DNA from: Lachnospiraceae bacterium C6A11
GTDB lineage: Bacteria > Bacillota > Clostridia > Lachnospirales > Lachnospiraceae
Assembly: GCA_000702245.1 (NCBI GenBank)
Contig: KL370879.1
Location: forward strand, 157,443 to 221,442
DNA length: 64,000 bases
Reading direction: 5' to 3'
Shown here: piece by piece, positions 44,861-53,893 of the stretch
How positions within the stretch are numbered: the stretch's first letter is position 1
How the letters are laid out: every line of letters begins with the position of its first letter
Position numbers and translations under genes: made by a program
The notes under the pieces: generated by a model
Told to the model about the DNA's origin: nothing
The model's database searches: none
What the model saw: the letters and a program-made list of their open reading frames with translations, nothing else

Positions 44861-46534
44861 CACATCCATCTCATCAGCCTCGCGAAGTATCTCGCCGAGA
44901 GCCTTGCGGACATTCTTATCGGTAAGACGGCCATTGAAAGTTACATAGAAATAATACTGCCACTTCTTCCTCTGGCTTGGACGCGACTCGATACTTGTCA
45001 TGTTAAGGCCGTTATCATTGAAAAGTCTCATGATATTGAAAAGTGCACCAACCTTATGAGCAGTCATGAAGCAGATACTGATATTGTCGGCATCCCTCAG
45101 GGCAACCTTTCTGCCTGTAACGATAACGAACTTTGTCGAGTTGTCATTAACTGTATTTATTCTTGTATCAAGCACTGTCAGGTTGTAGAGCCTTGCCGCT
45201 CTCTCACTGGCTATTGCGGCGTAAGCAGGATTGTTTTCCTCGCGAACCTTCTTAGCTGCCGCTGCTGTATTGCTTACGCTTGAAGTCGAAAAGCCATGCT
45301 TATCGATGTATTCCTTGCACTGCATAAGTCCCTGTGCGTGCGAATACACCTTCTTGATATCGGAAATCGAAGCTCCCGGAACACCAAGAAGCGCGTGCTC
45401 GATATCAAGCACAACCTCTGCAACTATCCTCACGCCACTGGTCTTAATGATGTCATAATTACCTGTAACAAAGCCTGCGGATGAGTTCTCCAGCGGGATA
45501 ACACCGTAGTCAGCCCTTCCGGCAGCAACCTCCTCAACTATATTATCGAAGGTCTTAACATTGTAGACCGAAACATCATCGCCAAAATATTTGATAACAG
45601 CCGCCTCCGCGTAAGCACCCGGAACACCTGCATAAACCACTCTCGTATCGCTGCCGATATCCAGATCATCAACGATCTTATATTCCTCATCAACATAAGG
45701 CTTTGCCGCATGCTCTTCCTTCTTCTTCAGCTCCTCAAGAAGCTGGTGGATATTCTTTTTAAATATAGGATGCAGCAAATATGGTGCGATCTCATCTGCC
45801 GGACGCAGCACAAAATCACGAAGATGCATCTCCTTATGAGGGATGATCAGCTTCTCCGTGGAAATGATCTCCTCATCAAAGAGAAGTATGTCGATATCAA
45901 GAGTCCTCGGACCCCAGTGGATGATCCTCTCCCTCTTCGCGTCGTGCTCTATGTCCGCTGTCACGGAAAGAAGCTCCTCAGCTGTATAAAGAGTCTCAAT
46001 AAGAACGGCCGCATTCAGAAAATCCGGCTGCTCAACAGGCCCGTACGGCTCTGTCTCTATAAAAGAAGAAACCTTCTTCACCTTGATGTAATCATCCTTG
46101 CCAAGCTGCTCTATCGCTGTTTTGATATAGCCCTCGCGGTCTCCAAGATTAGAGCCGAGTCCAAGGAGGGAAATATGTCTGCTGCGGTCAACCTCAACCG
46201 CAACATCCTCAAACTGACTGTCTATCGGAGCGTTCGGTTTACTAACCCTGACCTTTACCCCCTCAACAGTACTGTATTTTATAAGTATCTCTGAAGCTAT
46301 ATTTTCGGCAACCGTCTCGATCAGGTCGCACTTCTCCCTTGTCGTAACCTTCTCTATGAGAGAAACCACATCGGCGTAATTAACGGCAAGCCTCAGGTCA
46401 TCCGTCTGGGCAGCTTTCCTTACTGAAAGGCGCAGTTCAGCCGAAACCCTGAACATCTGACCGTTCACCTTCTCCTCATCAAATACGCCATGATATGCAA
46501 AAATATTCAGATTCTTTATTATTATCTTGTCCAT
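44846..46534 (-). CDS. Trifunctional FolB-FolK-prephenate dehydratase fusion
   Basis: 562 residues. Residues 1-115: dihydroneopterin aldolase (YHGVFDEEKVNGQMF, NYADVV, ETVAENIA, VSKPNAPI). Residues 120-275: HPPK (SLLGLGSNLGDREGYI, WGPRTLDIDILLFDE, PHKEMHLRDFVL). Residues 295-480: prephenate dehydratase (VVYAGVPGAYAEAAV, IPLENSSAG, and NSTKFVIV where the catalytic TRF motif reads TKF). Residues 485-562: ACT domain with ESRPSQRKKWQYYFYV, the phenylalanine-sensing ESRP motif. FolB-FolK fusions are known, but attachment of a phenylalanine-pathway enzyme is unusual. It follows folP by 78 bases and is the last gene of the folate operon. Confidence 0.92.
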   Translation of the reverse strand: MDKIIIKNLNIFAYHGVFDEEKVNGQMFRVSAELRLSVRKAAQTDDLRLAVNYADVVSLIEKVTTREKCDLIETVAENIASEILIKYSTVEGVKVRVSKPNAPIDSQFEDVAVEVDRSRHISLLGLGSNLGDREGYIKTAIEQLGKDDYIKVKKVSSFIETEPYGPVEQPDFLNAAVLIETLYTAEELLSVTADIEHDAKRERIIHWGPRTLDIDILLFDEEIISTEKLIIPHKEMHLRDFVLRPADEIAPYLLHPIFKKNIHQLLEELKKKEEHAAKPYVDEEYKIVDDLDIGSDTRVVYAGVPGAYAEAAVIKYFGDDVSVYNVKTFDNIVEEVAAGRADYGVIPLENSSAGFVTGNYDIIKTSGVRIVAEVVLDIEHALLGVPGASISDIKKVYSHAQGLMQCKEYIDKHGFSTSSVSNTAAAAKKVREENNPAYAAIASERAARLYNLTVLDTRINTVNDNSTKFVIVTGRKVALRDADNISICFMTAHKVGALFNIMRLFNDNGLNMTSIESRPSQRKKWQYYFYVTFNGRLTDKNVRKALGEILREADEMDVLGTF

Positions 46535-46612
46535 TTATTTCCTTCTCTCACAAATATCTGTTACTATAGAAGCTTCCCGCCGTCCGTTTGTCACGGTCGG
46601 CTGTCATATTTT

Positions 46613-47434
46613 TTAATACGCTGTCATCATGGCATAAGTCATGTCAAGCGCTCTTCTGTTCTTCTTCACGTCATGCACTCTGAAAAGCCTGCAGCCCTTC
46701 ATGAGGCCAAATACATTTGCTGCTATCGTTCCTTCCTCTCTCTCATCCTTCGGAAGATCAAGAGTAAGCCCGATCATGCTCTTCCTTGAAACTCCGAGCA
46801 GAACCGGATAACCAAGCTTACAAATCTTATCAAGGCTGTTCATCATCACCAGATTGTCGTGAACGTTCTTTGCGAAACCGATGCCCGGATCAAGAATGAT
46901 CTTCTCCTTAGCTATTCCGACAGCCTCCGCAAGATTCAGCGATTCGTTAAGATCGTTGATGCAGTCATTTATAAAGCTACTGTAGTTTGTTACCCAGCGG
47001 TTATGCATGATTATAACGCCGACCTGACCGGCCGCAACAACCTCAGCCATGGTCCTTCTGATGTCCTCATCATCCCACTTAAGTCCCCAGATATCGTTGA
47101 TGTAATCAACTCCCGCGGCAATACCCTTCTCAGCAACAGAAGCCTTGTAGGTGTCCAACGAAACAGGTATGTCAAAATTCTTCTTAACTGCCTCGATGAC
47201 CGGACACACTCTCGCGATCTCTTCCTCAGAGGATATCATCTCGTATCCCGGTCTTGTTGACTCACCGCCGATGTCTATCATATCAGCACCGTCAGCTATC
47301 ATTTCTTCAACATGCTTAAGAGCTCTGTCGACATCATTAAACTTTCCCCCGTCTGAAAAAGAATCCGGCGTAACATTCAGTATTCCTACAACAATCGGTT
47401 TGTCATCCTTACGGATATTATCAATAATATGCAT
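46613..47434 (-). CDS. folP: Dihydropteroate synthase
   Basis: About 273 residues, start at the ATG at 47434, six bases after AGGTGA; a GTG at 47443 directly follows the HD gene's stop. Motifs: VVGILNVTPDSFSDGG near the start, DMIDIGGESTRPG near 55, DPGIGFAKNVHDN near 185, and GVSRKSMIG near 220. It condenses p-aminobenzoate with the HPPK product. Overlap with the HD gene end indicates translational coupling. Confidence 0.96.
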   Translation of the reverse strand: MHIIDNIRKDDKPIVVGILNVTPDSFSDGGKFNDVDRALKHVEEMIADGADMIDIGGESTRPGYEMISSEEEIARVCPVIEAVKKNFDIPVSLDTYKASVAEKGIAAGVDYINDIWGLKWDDEDIRRTMAEVVAAGQVGVIIMHNRWVTNYSSFINDCINDLNESLNLAEAVGIAKEKIILDPGIGFAKNVHDNLVMMNSLDKICKLGYPVLLGVSRKSMIGLTLDLPKDEREEGTIAANVFGLMKGCRLFRVHDVKKNRRALDMTYAMMTAY

Positions 47435-47443
47435 ATCATTCAC

Positions 47444-47926
47444 CTAGTATTTTATAGTTTTATTTTTTTTGGATTCACTCCAGTAACACTCTGTTTTAGC
47501 GTCGCACATGAAGCAGTTTCTTGAAAGCTTGTCGGCTCTATAGAGAACATCCTCCAGGCTGCCCTTCGCCTCGCTTTTATTCTTGTGCTTCTTTATCGCG
47601 CCGCACATTTCCTCTATCTCCTCATCCGAGAAGCCTGCGCGCTTAAGTATCGGTTCTGCCACATAGGCTCCTGCCTCATGGTGGGACATTCCCTGCTCCT
47701 CATAAACCGAATACCGTCCCATATCGTGAAGAAGCGCCGCTGCATATATCATTTCCTTATCCAACGAAAGTCCTTCCTCAAGGTTTATGATCCACGCTAT
47801 TCTTGCAACCGACAGGCTGTGTCCGAGGCTGTGCCTGCAGAACACTCTGTCAAACTCTTTTTCCTTTATCATTAAAGATATGCTTCTGAACTCCTCATCG
47901 GCAATTATCTTATCTACTCTTTTCAT
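47444..47926 (-). CDS. HD-domain phosphohydrolase in the folate operon
   Basis: 160 residues from the ATG at 47926 (a GTG at 47941 is also possible; ribosome site weak). HD metal-binding residues appear as RHSLGHSLSVARI and AALLHDMGRYSVYE, with MSHHEAGAYV and IKKHKNKS completing the set. The C-terminus has CFMCDAKTECYW, three Cys that may bind metal. It sits between folC and folP. Folate pathways need a phosphatase to strip dihydroneopterin triphosphate, and HD proteins occur in folate clusters of other Firmicutes, so this role is plausible but unproven. Confidence 0.85.
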   Translation of the reverse strand: MKRVDKIIADEEFRSISLMIKEKEFDRVFCRHSLGHSLSVARIAWIINLEEGLSLDKEMIYAAALLHDMGRYSVYEEQGMSHHEAGAYVAEPILKRAGFSDEEIEEMCGAIKKHKNKSEAKGSLEDVLYRADKLSRNCFMCDAKTECYWSESKKNKTIKY

Positions 47927-47989
47927 CCCTCTAACCCGCACTATTTATTAGTATTACGATCATCAACCGGGCTATTACCACTCCTGTGA

Positions 47990-49345
47990 TCACTTCACAG
48001 TCTTGATGATATCTCCGACAAATGACAGGGTTCCGCATGCGATAATCACGCAATCATCGGCTTTTACCTTTGCTGCTTTCCCTGCCTCAGTCTTGCCGTT
48101 ATCAGCCGTACTCAGTTCACCCACCTGCTGCTTTGCAAGTCTGACTGCCTCTTTGATACTCTTAGCATAAGTTGCCGGCACGCCTCTCTCCTGGATTAAC
48201 TCTGCCAGAACTCCGCCGTCAAGTGCTCTCGGGCTGTCCGTTGTCACCGTTATTGCACTCGCCATCACAGGCGTCAGCAGCTTCAGCATCTTGTCGTATT
48301 CCTTATCTCGTAACACTCCTATTATAAAGACAAGTTTTTTATTTGTAAAATACTTCCTTACATCCTTCTCAAGTTTCTCCCAGGCATCACTGTTATGCGC
48401 GCCGTCCACTATAAATAGCGGATCCTTCGAGAGAACCGAGAAACGTCCCTGCCATCCGGTATCCTTAAGACCCTTCTTAACCAGCCTCTTCGGCACCTTC
48501 CTGAGACCATATTTTGCCGCAATACTATTAAACGCTTCTATAGCCTCAATTGCCGTGATCGCATTATAAACCTGTGCCGCCCCGGCAAGCTTTATCTCAT
48601 ATTTTTCATTTTTATATGTAAAGGTACTTCCAAACATTCCGTCATTAACATCAGAAAGCTCTGCCGGATCAGCTTCAAAATACCTTCCATCGTCCATTCC
48701 GTTCTTCTTGACAAGCTTATCTACAGCCTTCTTTGGCTCAGCCGTCTGCGGATAGGAAACAAGGATATCACACTTCTTAACTATCCCTAACTTCTCTTTC
48801 GTGATGGCTGTAAGCGTATTTCCAAGGAACTGCATATGATCGAAGCTAATAGATGCAAGTACATCTATCGGAGTCTCGGTAAATACATTTGTTGCATCAA
48901 GTCCTCCGCCCATGCCGCACTCGATAAGTATGATGTTGCAGCCCTTCTTCTTAAACCAGAGAAATGCAGCTGCAGTCTCTATCTCGAAGGAAGTCGGTCT
49001 ACCCTCGCCTGCTTCTTCCATCCTGCCGACCTCTTCGATGATACGGCCCATGATCTGCCCGCAGTCCCTTTTCGGCATGTATTCCTTATTTATCTGCCAA
49101 CGCTCTCTGTAATCGATGATGGTCGGCGATATATATCTTCCGACCTTGTAGCCGGCCTCGATAAGAACCGTTTCAACATAAGCCATGATCGAACCCTTGC
49201 CGTTCGTTCCTGCAATATGAAAGGCCGGTATGCCTTTCTCAAGATTTCCGAGCCTTCTTAAAAGTCCCAGTATATTATCAAGTCCCGGCACGCTGCCCAG
49301 CTTATTTCTCTCCTCTATATATTTCAAGACCTCGTCGTATCTCAT
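47990..49345 (-). CDS. folC: Dihydrofolate/folylpolyglutamate synthase
   Basis: 451 residues, Mur-ligase-like. P-loop HIAGTNGKGSIMAYVETVL near residue 45, the GRYISPTI loop, IIECGMGGGLDATNVF near 145, ITAIEAIEAF near 250, and FIVDGAHNSDAWEKLE near 305. It adds glutamate to folates. It is the first gene of folC-HD-folP-folBK-pheA. There are 64 bases to the HD gene. Confidence 0.95.
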   Translation of the reverse strand: MRYDEVLKYIEERNKLGSVPGLDNILGLLRRLGNLEKGIPAFHIAGTNGKGSIMAYVETVLIEAGYKVGRYISPTIIDYRERWQINKEYMPKRDCGQIMGRIIEEVGRMEEAGEGRPTSFEIETAAAFLWFKKKGCNIILIECGMGGGLDATNVFTETPIDVLASISFDHMQFLGNTLTAITKEKLGIVKKCDILVSYPQTAEPKKAVDKLVKKNGMDDGRYFEADPAELSDVNDGMFGSTFTYKNEKYEIKLAGAAQVYNAITAIEAIEAFNSIAAKYGLRKVPKRLVKKGLKDTGWQGRFSVLSKDPLFIVDGAHNSDAWEKLEKDVRKYFTNKKLVFIIGVLRDKEYDKMLKLLTPVMASAITVTTDSPRALDGGVLAELIQERGVPATYAKSIKEAVRLAKQQVGELSTADNGKTEAGKAAKVKADDCVIIACGTLSFVGDIIKTVK

Positions 49346-49495
49346 GTTACTTCTCCTAATCTCAGCATTCCAAGCTCACATATCTCAAGTAAACAATTAT
49401 CTTCTCATTATGTATTGAACCGCTCACTCATCATATATCTGAAGCGATTCTCCCTCCATGATAATATACCAATAACCTACCTGCCTCAAGTAAAA

Positions 49496-49522
49496 AATAA
49501 CCCTGAGCATCCCAGGGTTATT
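49496..49522 (-). terminator. Terminator of the polysaccharide deacetylase gene
   Basis: A perfect 10-bp stem (AATAACCCTG / CAGGGTTATT) whose 5' arm on the minus strand includes the TAA stop codon of the deacetylase gene, followed by TTATTTTTTA. The stop codon lies in the hairpin itself. Confidence 0.88.
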
Positions 49523-50831
49523 CTTCATCTTTATTATATTGTACATGTCTTACCGGAGTTGTTGCTTCTGTAATCGGCAGCAGCTCGTAGCCCTCAGCCT
49601 TAAGTGTGTCGATAAGATCTGAGAGCGCCTCAACAGTATTGTGGTGTCCGCCCAGATCATGCATCAGAACAACCGTATCTCCGGAATTTCTTCTTACAGA
49701 GCTCATAACATTGTAGTTGAGCTGATCCGGCGAAATGTAGTAATCTACAGCATCACCATTCTGTGCATTCCAGTCAAAATAAACGTAGCCGTTCTCGTCA
49801 AGGTATTCCATACAATCCTGAATATCAACGCCCGAGGTCTTATTTGAGCTTCCACCCGGAAAACGGTAAAGCCATGCATCATAACTGGTCACATTGTAGA
49901 TGAGGTTGTGCATGCTCTCAACGTCGCTCTTGAAGAAATCAAGGTTTTTATAAACAGATTCGTAGATGTGCGAATACGAATGAATACCGATTGAATGACC
50001 TTCCTCAACTATCCTCTGATAAGCCGGATAATACTCCTGCTCCTTCGCTACTACGAAGAAGGTTGCCTTAACGCCCTTTTCCTTCAGGATATCAAGTATC
50101 TCATCTGTGTAATCTGAAGGACCATCGTCAAAGGTAAGATAAACCTTCTTACCGTTTAGAGGAACTGCTTCCTCTTCATCCTCGCCATTTTCAGTATCAG
50201 CCTCATCCACGTCATCTGAAGTGCCGTCATCTGAAGCATTCTGACCCTCATCAGCGCTGTTACCAACTGCCTGATCCTTCTCACCGTCGACCTTTGCAGC
50301 CTCAGCCGCATCATTCTTTGCAGCCTCTCCGGTTGTCGAATTATCTCCAACCGCATCATTCTTGGCAGCTTCAGCCTCTTCCTCAAGAACAGTCAACTCC
50401 TCAGAGCTGTTTTCTCCCACAGCTTCAGAAGTGATAAAACCGCTTTCCTCGCTGCTCTGAAGAAGTTCATTTCTCGCATTGGCATACATTGATATCTGAT
50501 AATCCAGTCTCTCAAGTGCCTCTTCGCTCGACTCCTCTTCCTCGCTCCTATTCTCTGTCTCAGTGACTATCTCCTTCTTCTCAAGCTCGTCTCTGCAGTC
50601 ATCAAGCTCCTTCTGAAGCTTTGAAACTCTGACGAAGAGATATATCGAAAGGCATGTAGGAATGATCATAAAAAGCGCAGCCGTGATAAGGATAGCTCTC
50701 TTGATCCTGTTGACGTTCCTTCTGTTGTACGGAACATCCTGAACATTCTGAGCATCCTGAGTATTCTGCACATTCCCGGCATCCTGAACATCACTCTTTA
50801 TTTCTTCAGTTATTATATTACGTTCTCCCAT
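49518..50831 (-). CDS. Membrane-anchored polysaccharide deacetylase (NodB family)
   Basis: 437 residues from the ATG at 50831 (GAGGCG seven bases upstream). One membrane helix near residues 47-67 (ILITAALFMIIPTCLSIYLF) leads to a coiled coil and a long acidic Glu/Asp/Ala linker (about 90-225). The C-terminal NodB domain has TFDDGPSDYTDEILDIL (catalytic and metal Asp), HSYSH (metal His pair), YRFPGGS, and VLMHDLGGHH. Such enzymes deacetylate peptidoglycan or other cell-surface sugars outside the membrane. The gene stands alone with its own terminator. Confidence 0.92.
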   Translation of the reverse strand: MGERNIITEEIKSDVQDAGNVQNTQDAQNVQDVPYNRRNVNRIKRAILITAALFMIIPTCLSIYLFVRVSKLQKELDDCRDELEKKEIVTETENRSEEEESSEEALERLDYQISMYANARNELLQSSEESGFITSEAVGENSSEELTVLEEEAEAAKNDAVGDNSTTGEAAKNDAAEAAKVDGEKDQAVGNSADEGQNASDDGTSDDVDEADTENGEDEEEAVPLNGKKVYLTFDDGPSDYTDEILDILKEKGVKATFFVVAKEQEYYPAYQRIVEEGHSIGIHSYSHIYESVYKNLDFFKSDVESMHNLIYNVTSYDAWLYRFPGGSSNKTSGVDIQDCMEYLDENGYVYFDWNAQNGDAVDYYISPDQLNYNVMSSVRRNSGDTVVLMHDLGGHHNTVEALSDLIDTLKAEGYELLPITEATTPVRHVQYNKDEE

Positions 50832-50911
50832 AGACAAACGCCTCATAACACTTAAAAAACTTAATCTCGCGCCACCCTCGCACCCACCGGAAAAATCTCC
50901 CTGTAACGTGC

Positions 50912-50942
50912 GAAATACGCCATTACTTGAATGGCGTATTTC
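50912..50942. other. Perfect inverted repeat between the deacetylase and the small membrane protein gene
   Basis: 13-bp perfect arms (GAAATACGCCATT / AATGGCGTATTTC) with loop ACTTG. Neither side has a T-run, so it may be an operator or a 3' hairpin. The remaining intergenic sequence (50832-51092) holds no gene that I can support. Confidence 0.5.
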
Positions 50943-51092
50943 AAATTATACATATATAGCGATATGTTTGTCAACAAACCCGGGCAGAAAAATCCGACGA
51001 AATTTCAGCCTGATTTTCGACACTTTTTGTCATTGTTTTTTGCCTGTTTTTCCATAAGATTTTTATGTCTACCAAGTCACCGGGAAACAGCA

Positions 51093-51455
51093 TTATTTCT
51101 CTCTGTTTACCTTAAAATATGCCTGCTTTTTGTTCACCATCTCGTCGTATTGGTCATACATCTTCTGCACATCATTTTCAAGCAGATAATAGTGTGCGCA
51201 GTATGGAATGAGAAGAACAAACAGCATGACGATCAAAGGTATTATCTCAAGCTTACCGCTAAGGATAAAACACATGATACTGATGACCGTGCAGATCGCC
51301 ACAAGGAAAAATACAATCAGGTGGATCAGCCTCTCATGCGCGAAGAACTTTATCTGGATCAGATGCTTCTCGATCACATCGTCCCAGTCCTGCTCCTCAG
51401 ACCCCGCAAGTATATCATCAATGTATTTCACATATTGTGTAATCCTTCTCTTCAT
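51093..51455 (-). CDS. Small membrane protein, unknown function
   Basis: 120 residues. A charged N-terminus (1-40), two hydrophobic segments (about 44-66 and 70-90), and a charged helical C-terminus rich in Gln, Asp and Lys. It begins three bases after the glycerophosphodiesterase stop codon, so the two are co-translated and the protein may help that enzyme at the membrane. No family recognised. Confidence 0.8.
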   Translation of the reverse strand: MKRRITQYVKYIDDILAGSEEQDWDDVIEKHLIQIKFFAHERLIHLIVFFLVAICTVISIMCFILSGKLEIIPLIVMLFVLLIPYCAHYYLLENDVQKMYDQYDEMVNKKQAYFKVNREK

Positions 51456-51458
51456 CGC

Positions 51459-52199
51459 TTACCCCTCCAGATATCTTCTCCTGATATAGATAGCTGCGTC
51501 AGGCTTATCGGTAATAATACCGTCCACACCCATTCTCATAAGCCTGAGCATCTGTTTTTTCTCATTTACCGTCCAGACAAGCACCGGATAGCCTCTTCTC
51601 CTCATCCTGATGACAAAGGAACGAACAACAAGTCTGTAGGCCGGCGAAACAAAGTCAGCGCCGCAGTCATGAAGCCTTCTCTCAGGGAAGAATTCCTTAA
51701 GCCTCTTCCATGGCGTCGCATGCTTCTTACCGATCAGAAGCCCCGTAACGATATTTTTATCCAGCTTCTTGATATTCTTAATGACCTGGTCCTTGAAGGA
51801 TTTGATCGAGTACTCATTGTAGTCAGCATTTTCTGTCAGAACCTTAACCACCTTATCCTCGTAGCCGGTCTCCTTTATCTCAACGTCCATACGTATCCTG
51901 CCGTGGCAGAGCCTTATGACATCGATCAGAAGCGGAACCTCGAAGCCGCTGGCCTCAGCCGCCTTCTTCATATCCTTATAATTCATCCACGCCACAGGCG
52001 TCTCGTTAAATACGCTGTCATGAAATACCACCAGGCAGCCGTCCTTGGTCTCCCTCACATCAAACTCCACCATATCCGCCTTAAGCTTTATCGCGAGCTC
52101 GAAGGACTCCATGGTATTTTCCCTGTGTGCCAGGAAGGACGCGCCTCTGTGAGCAATAACTCTTATCTTCTTTCCGTTATTTTTCAAATAATGAATCAT
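51459..52199 (-). CDS. Glycerophosphodiester phosphodiesterase
   Basis: 246 residues from the ATG at 52199 (GGAG seven bases upstream; frame open to 52241). The GDPD signature IAHRGASFLAHRENTMESF, followed by ADMVEFDVRETKDGCLVVFHD, gives the catalytic His pair and metal-binding Glu/Asp. IRMDVEIKE and VLVWTVNEKKQMLRLMRMGVDGIITDKP complete the TIM barrel. It hydrolyses glycerophosphodiesters to glycerol-3-phosphate. No signal peptide, so probably cytosolic. Followed by a small membrane protein gene. Confidence 0.95.
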   Translation of the reverse strand: MIHYLKNNGKKIRVIAHRGASFLAHRENTMESFELAIKLKADMVEFDVRETKDGCLVVFHDSVFNETPVAWMNYKDMKKAAEASGFEVPLLIDVIRLCHGRIRMDVEIKETGYEDKVVKVLTENADYNEYSIKSFKDQVIKNIKKLDKNIVTGLLIGKKHATPWKRLKEFFPERRLHDCGADFVSPAYRLVVRSFVIRMRRRGYPVLVWTVNEKKQMLRLMRMGVDGIITDKPDAAIYIRRRYLEG

Positions 52200-52296
52200 C
52201 TGATCACTCCATTCATTTATTCCAAATACAGTATAATACAATCCTCACATATCGACAAACGAAAAATTATGAAGCATTCTTTATAATTAGTTTTTA

Positions 52297-52325
52297 TTTA
52301 TTTTTAACGTAAGATTTGCTATAAT
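52297..52325 (+). promoter_or_regulatory. clpX promoter
   Basis: TGCTATAAT (extended -10; TATAAT at 52320-52325) with a weak TTTATT -35 17 bases upstream. The leader carries a GGTGCC/GGCGCC hairpin at about 52333-52350 before GGGAGGAAC, the clpX ribosome site. Confidence 0.65.
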
Positions 52326-52390
52326 TGGGACGGTGCCCTGACCGGCGCCGACACAAACAACAATATTTGCACAGTACCCGGGAGGAACCT

Positions 52391-53773
52391 ATGCCTGATA
52401 ATACAAATAATAACAATACAAACGATGACGAATATGAAAAATACTGTTACATGTGTCGCAGGCCTGAATCCGAAACAGGCAGGCTGCTTGGCATGGCGGA
52501 CAACATCTATATCTGTCCGGACTGCCTCCAGAAGGCCTTCAACAGTATAAACAATAACAGCTTCCAGTTTCTTGATTTCTCAAAGTTTCCGGGCTTCGAC
52601 AACATGAACGCTTTCACGCACATGAACGATATCCCGAACTCACAGAAGGTCAAGAAGAAAAAGCCCAAGACCAAGGAAGAGAAATCCGAGGACGCTTTTG
52701 AGAATCTTACTCTCGACAAGATCCCTGCTCCTCACAAGATCAAGGAGATGCTCGACGAGTATGTTGTAGGTCAGGAATACGCCAAGAAGGTTATTTCCGT
52801 TGCTGTTTACAACCACTATAAGCGCGTTCTCACAAATACTATGGACGATATCGAGATTGAGAAGTCAAATATGCTCATGATCGGACCAACCGGTTCGGGC
52901 AAGACCTACATGGTCAAGACTATCGCCAAGCTCCTTAACGTTCCGCTTGCAATAACAGATGCTACTACTCTTACAGAGGCCGGCTACATCGGTGATGATG
53001 TTGAAAGCATACTTTCCAAGCTTCTTGCGGTTGCCGGAAATGATGTTGAGAAGGCCGAGAAGGGAATCGTATTTATCGACGAGATCGATAAGATAGCCAA
53101 GAAGAAGGAAACCCATTCAAGAGATGTCAGCGGCGAATCCGTTCAGCAGGGTCTCCTGAAGATCCTTGAAGGTGCTGATGTTGAGGTTCCGGTAGGCTCA
53201 GGCAGCAAGAACGCCATGACTCCTACCACCATCATGAATACAAGAAATATCCTCTTCATCTGTGGCGGCGCTTTCCCTGATATCGAAGAGATCATAACCA
53301 ACAGACTTACCAAGATGTCTTCTATCGGTTTCGGAGCGGAGCTTCGTGACACCTTCGAGAACGATCCTCAGATCCTCTCTAAGGTTACCAATGAAGACCT
53401 CCGCACCTTCGGTATGATTCCGGAGTTTCTCGGAAGACTTCCTGTTGTATTTACGCTTCAGGCACTTGATAAGGATATGTATGTCAAGATCCTTAAGGAG
53501 CCTAAGAATGCTATCCTTAAGCAGTACAAGAAGCTCCTCGCTCTTGACGAGGTTGACCTTCAGTTTGATGACTCTGCTTACGAAGAGATCGCAACTCTCG
53601 CCATGGAGAGAAATACAGGCGCCAGAGCCCTCCGCTCTATCATCGAGGAGTTCATGCTCGACATCATGTACCAGATACCGCGTGACGACTCTATCGGCCG
53701 CGTTATCATAACCGGAGATTACATCAAAGGCAAGGGTTCACCGATCATTAAGCTTAGAGGCACCGATGACTAA
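52391..53773 (+). CDS. clpX: ClpX ATPase subunit of the ClpXP protease
   Basis: 460 residues from the ATG at 52391 (GGAGGAAC six bases upstream). An Asn-rich head is followed by the ClpX zinc finger (CYMCRR ... CPDCL, residues about 18-45). AAA+ motifs: Walker A GPTGSGKTYMVKT near 157, Walker B IVFIDEIDKIAKK near 220, sensor regions and pore loop, RNTGARALRSIIE near the end. ClpX unfolds tagged substrates for ClpP. clpP is not adjacent, and a linker of Lys/Pro residues after the zinc finger is longer than usual. Confidence 0.96.
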   Translation: MPDNTNNNNTNDDEYEKYCYMCRRPESETGRLLGMADNIYICPDCLQKAFNSINNNSFQFLDFSKFPGFDNMNAFTHMNDIPNSQKVKKKKPKTKEEKSEDAFENLTLDKIPAPHKIKEMLDEYVVGQEYAKKVISVAVYNHYKRVLTNTMDDIEIEKSNMLMIGPTGSGKTYMVKTIAKLLNVPLAITDATTLTEAGYIGDDVESILSKLLAVAGNDVEKAEKGIVFIDEIDKIAKKKETHSRDVSGESVQQGLLKILEGADVEVPVGSGSKNAMTPTTIMNTRNILFICGGAFPDIEEIITNRLTKMSSIGFGAELRDTFENDPQILSKVTNEDLRTFGMIPEFLGRLPVVFTLQALDKDMYVKILKEPKNAILKQYKKLLALDEVDLQFDDSAYEEIATLAMERNTGARALRSIIEEFMLDIMYQIPRDDSIGRVIITGDYIKGKGSPIIKLRGTDD

Positions 53774-53830
53774 TCTATAATAATCTACAAAGGCACAAAT
53801 GATTGATTCATAAATAAGCTGTAAAGGCAC

Positions 53831-53866
53831 AAAAAAACCGGCATGTAAATCATACCGGTTTTTTTA
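53831..53866. terminator. Bidirectional terminator between clpX and the H1-like gene
   Basis: AAAAAAACCGG and CCGGTTTTTT arms with an inner ATG/CAT pair and loop TAAAT. The poly-A/poly-T flanks allow it to act in both directions for the convergent genes. The preceding 60 bases hold a short direct repeat (AAAGGCACAAA twice). Confidence 0.9.
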
Positions 53867-53893
53867 TTATATAAGTCAAATATGGCTTAAAGC

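Noticed and set aside
50931-52286. A 451-codon plus-strand reading frame across the small membrane protein and glycerophosphodiesterase genes
   Set aside because: It is antisense to two recognised genes, one with an unmistakable GDPD signature, and has no family-like sequence of its own.
53774-53830. Direct repeat AAAGGCACAAA after clpX as an attachment site
   Set aside because: Two short imperfect copies with no integrase or tRNA nearby; most likely a small local duplication.
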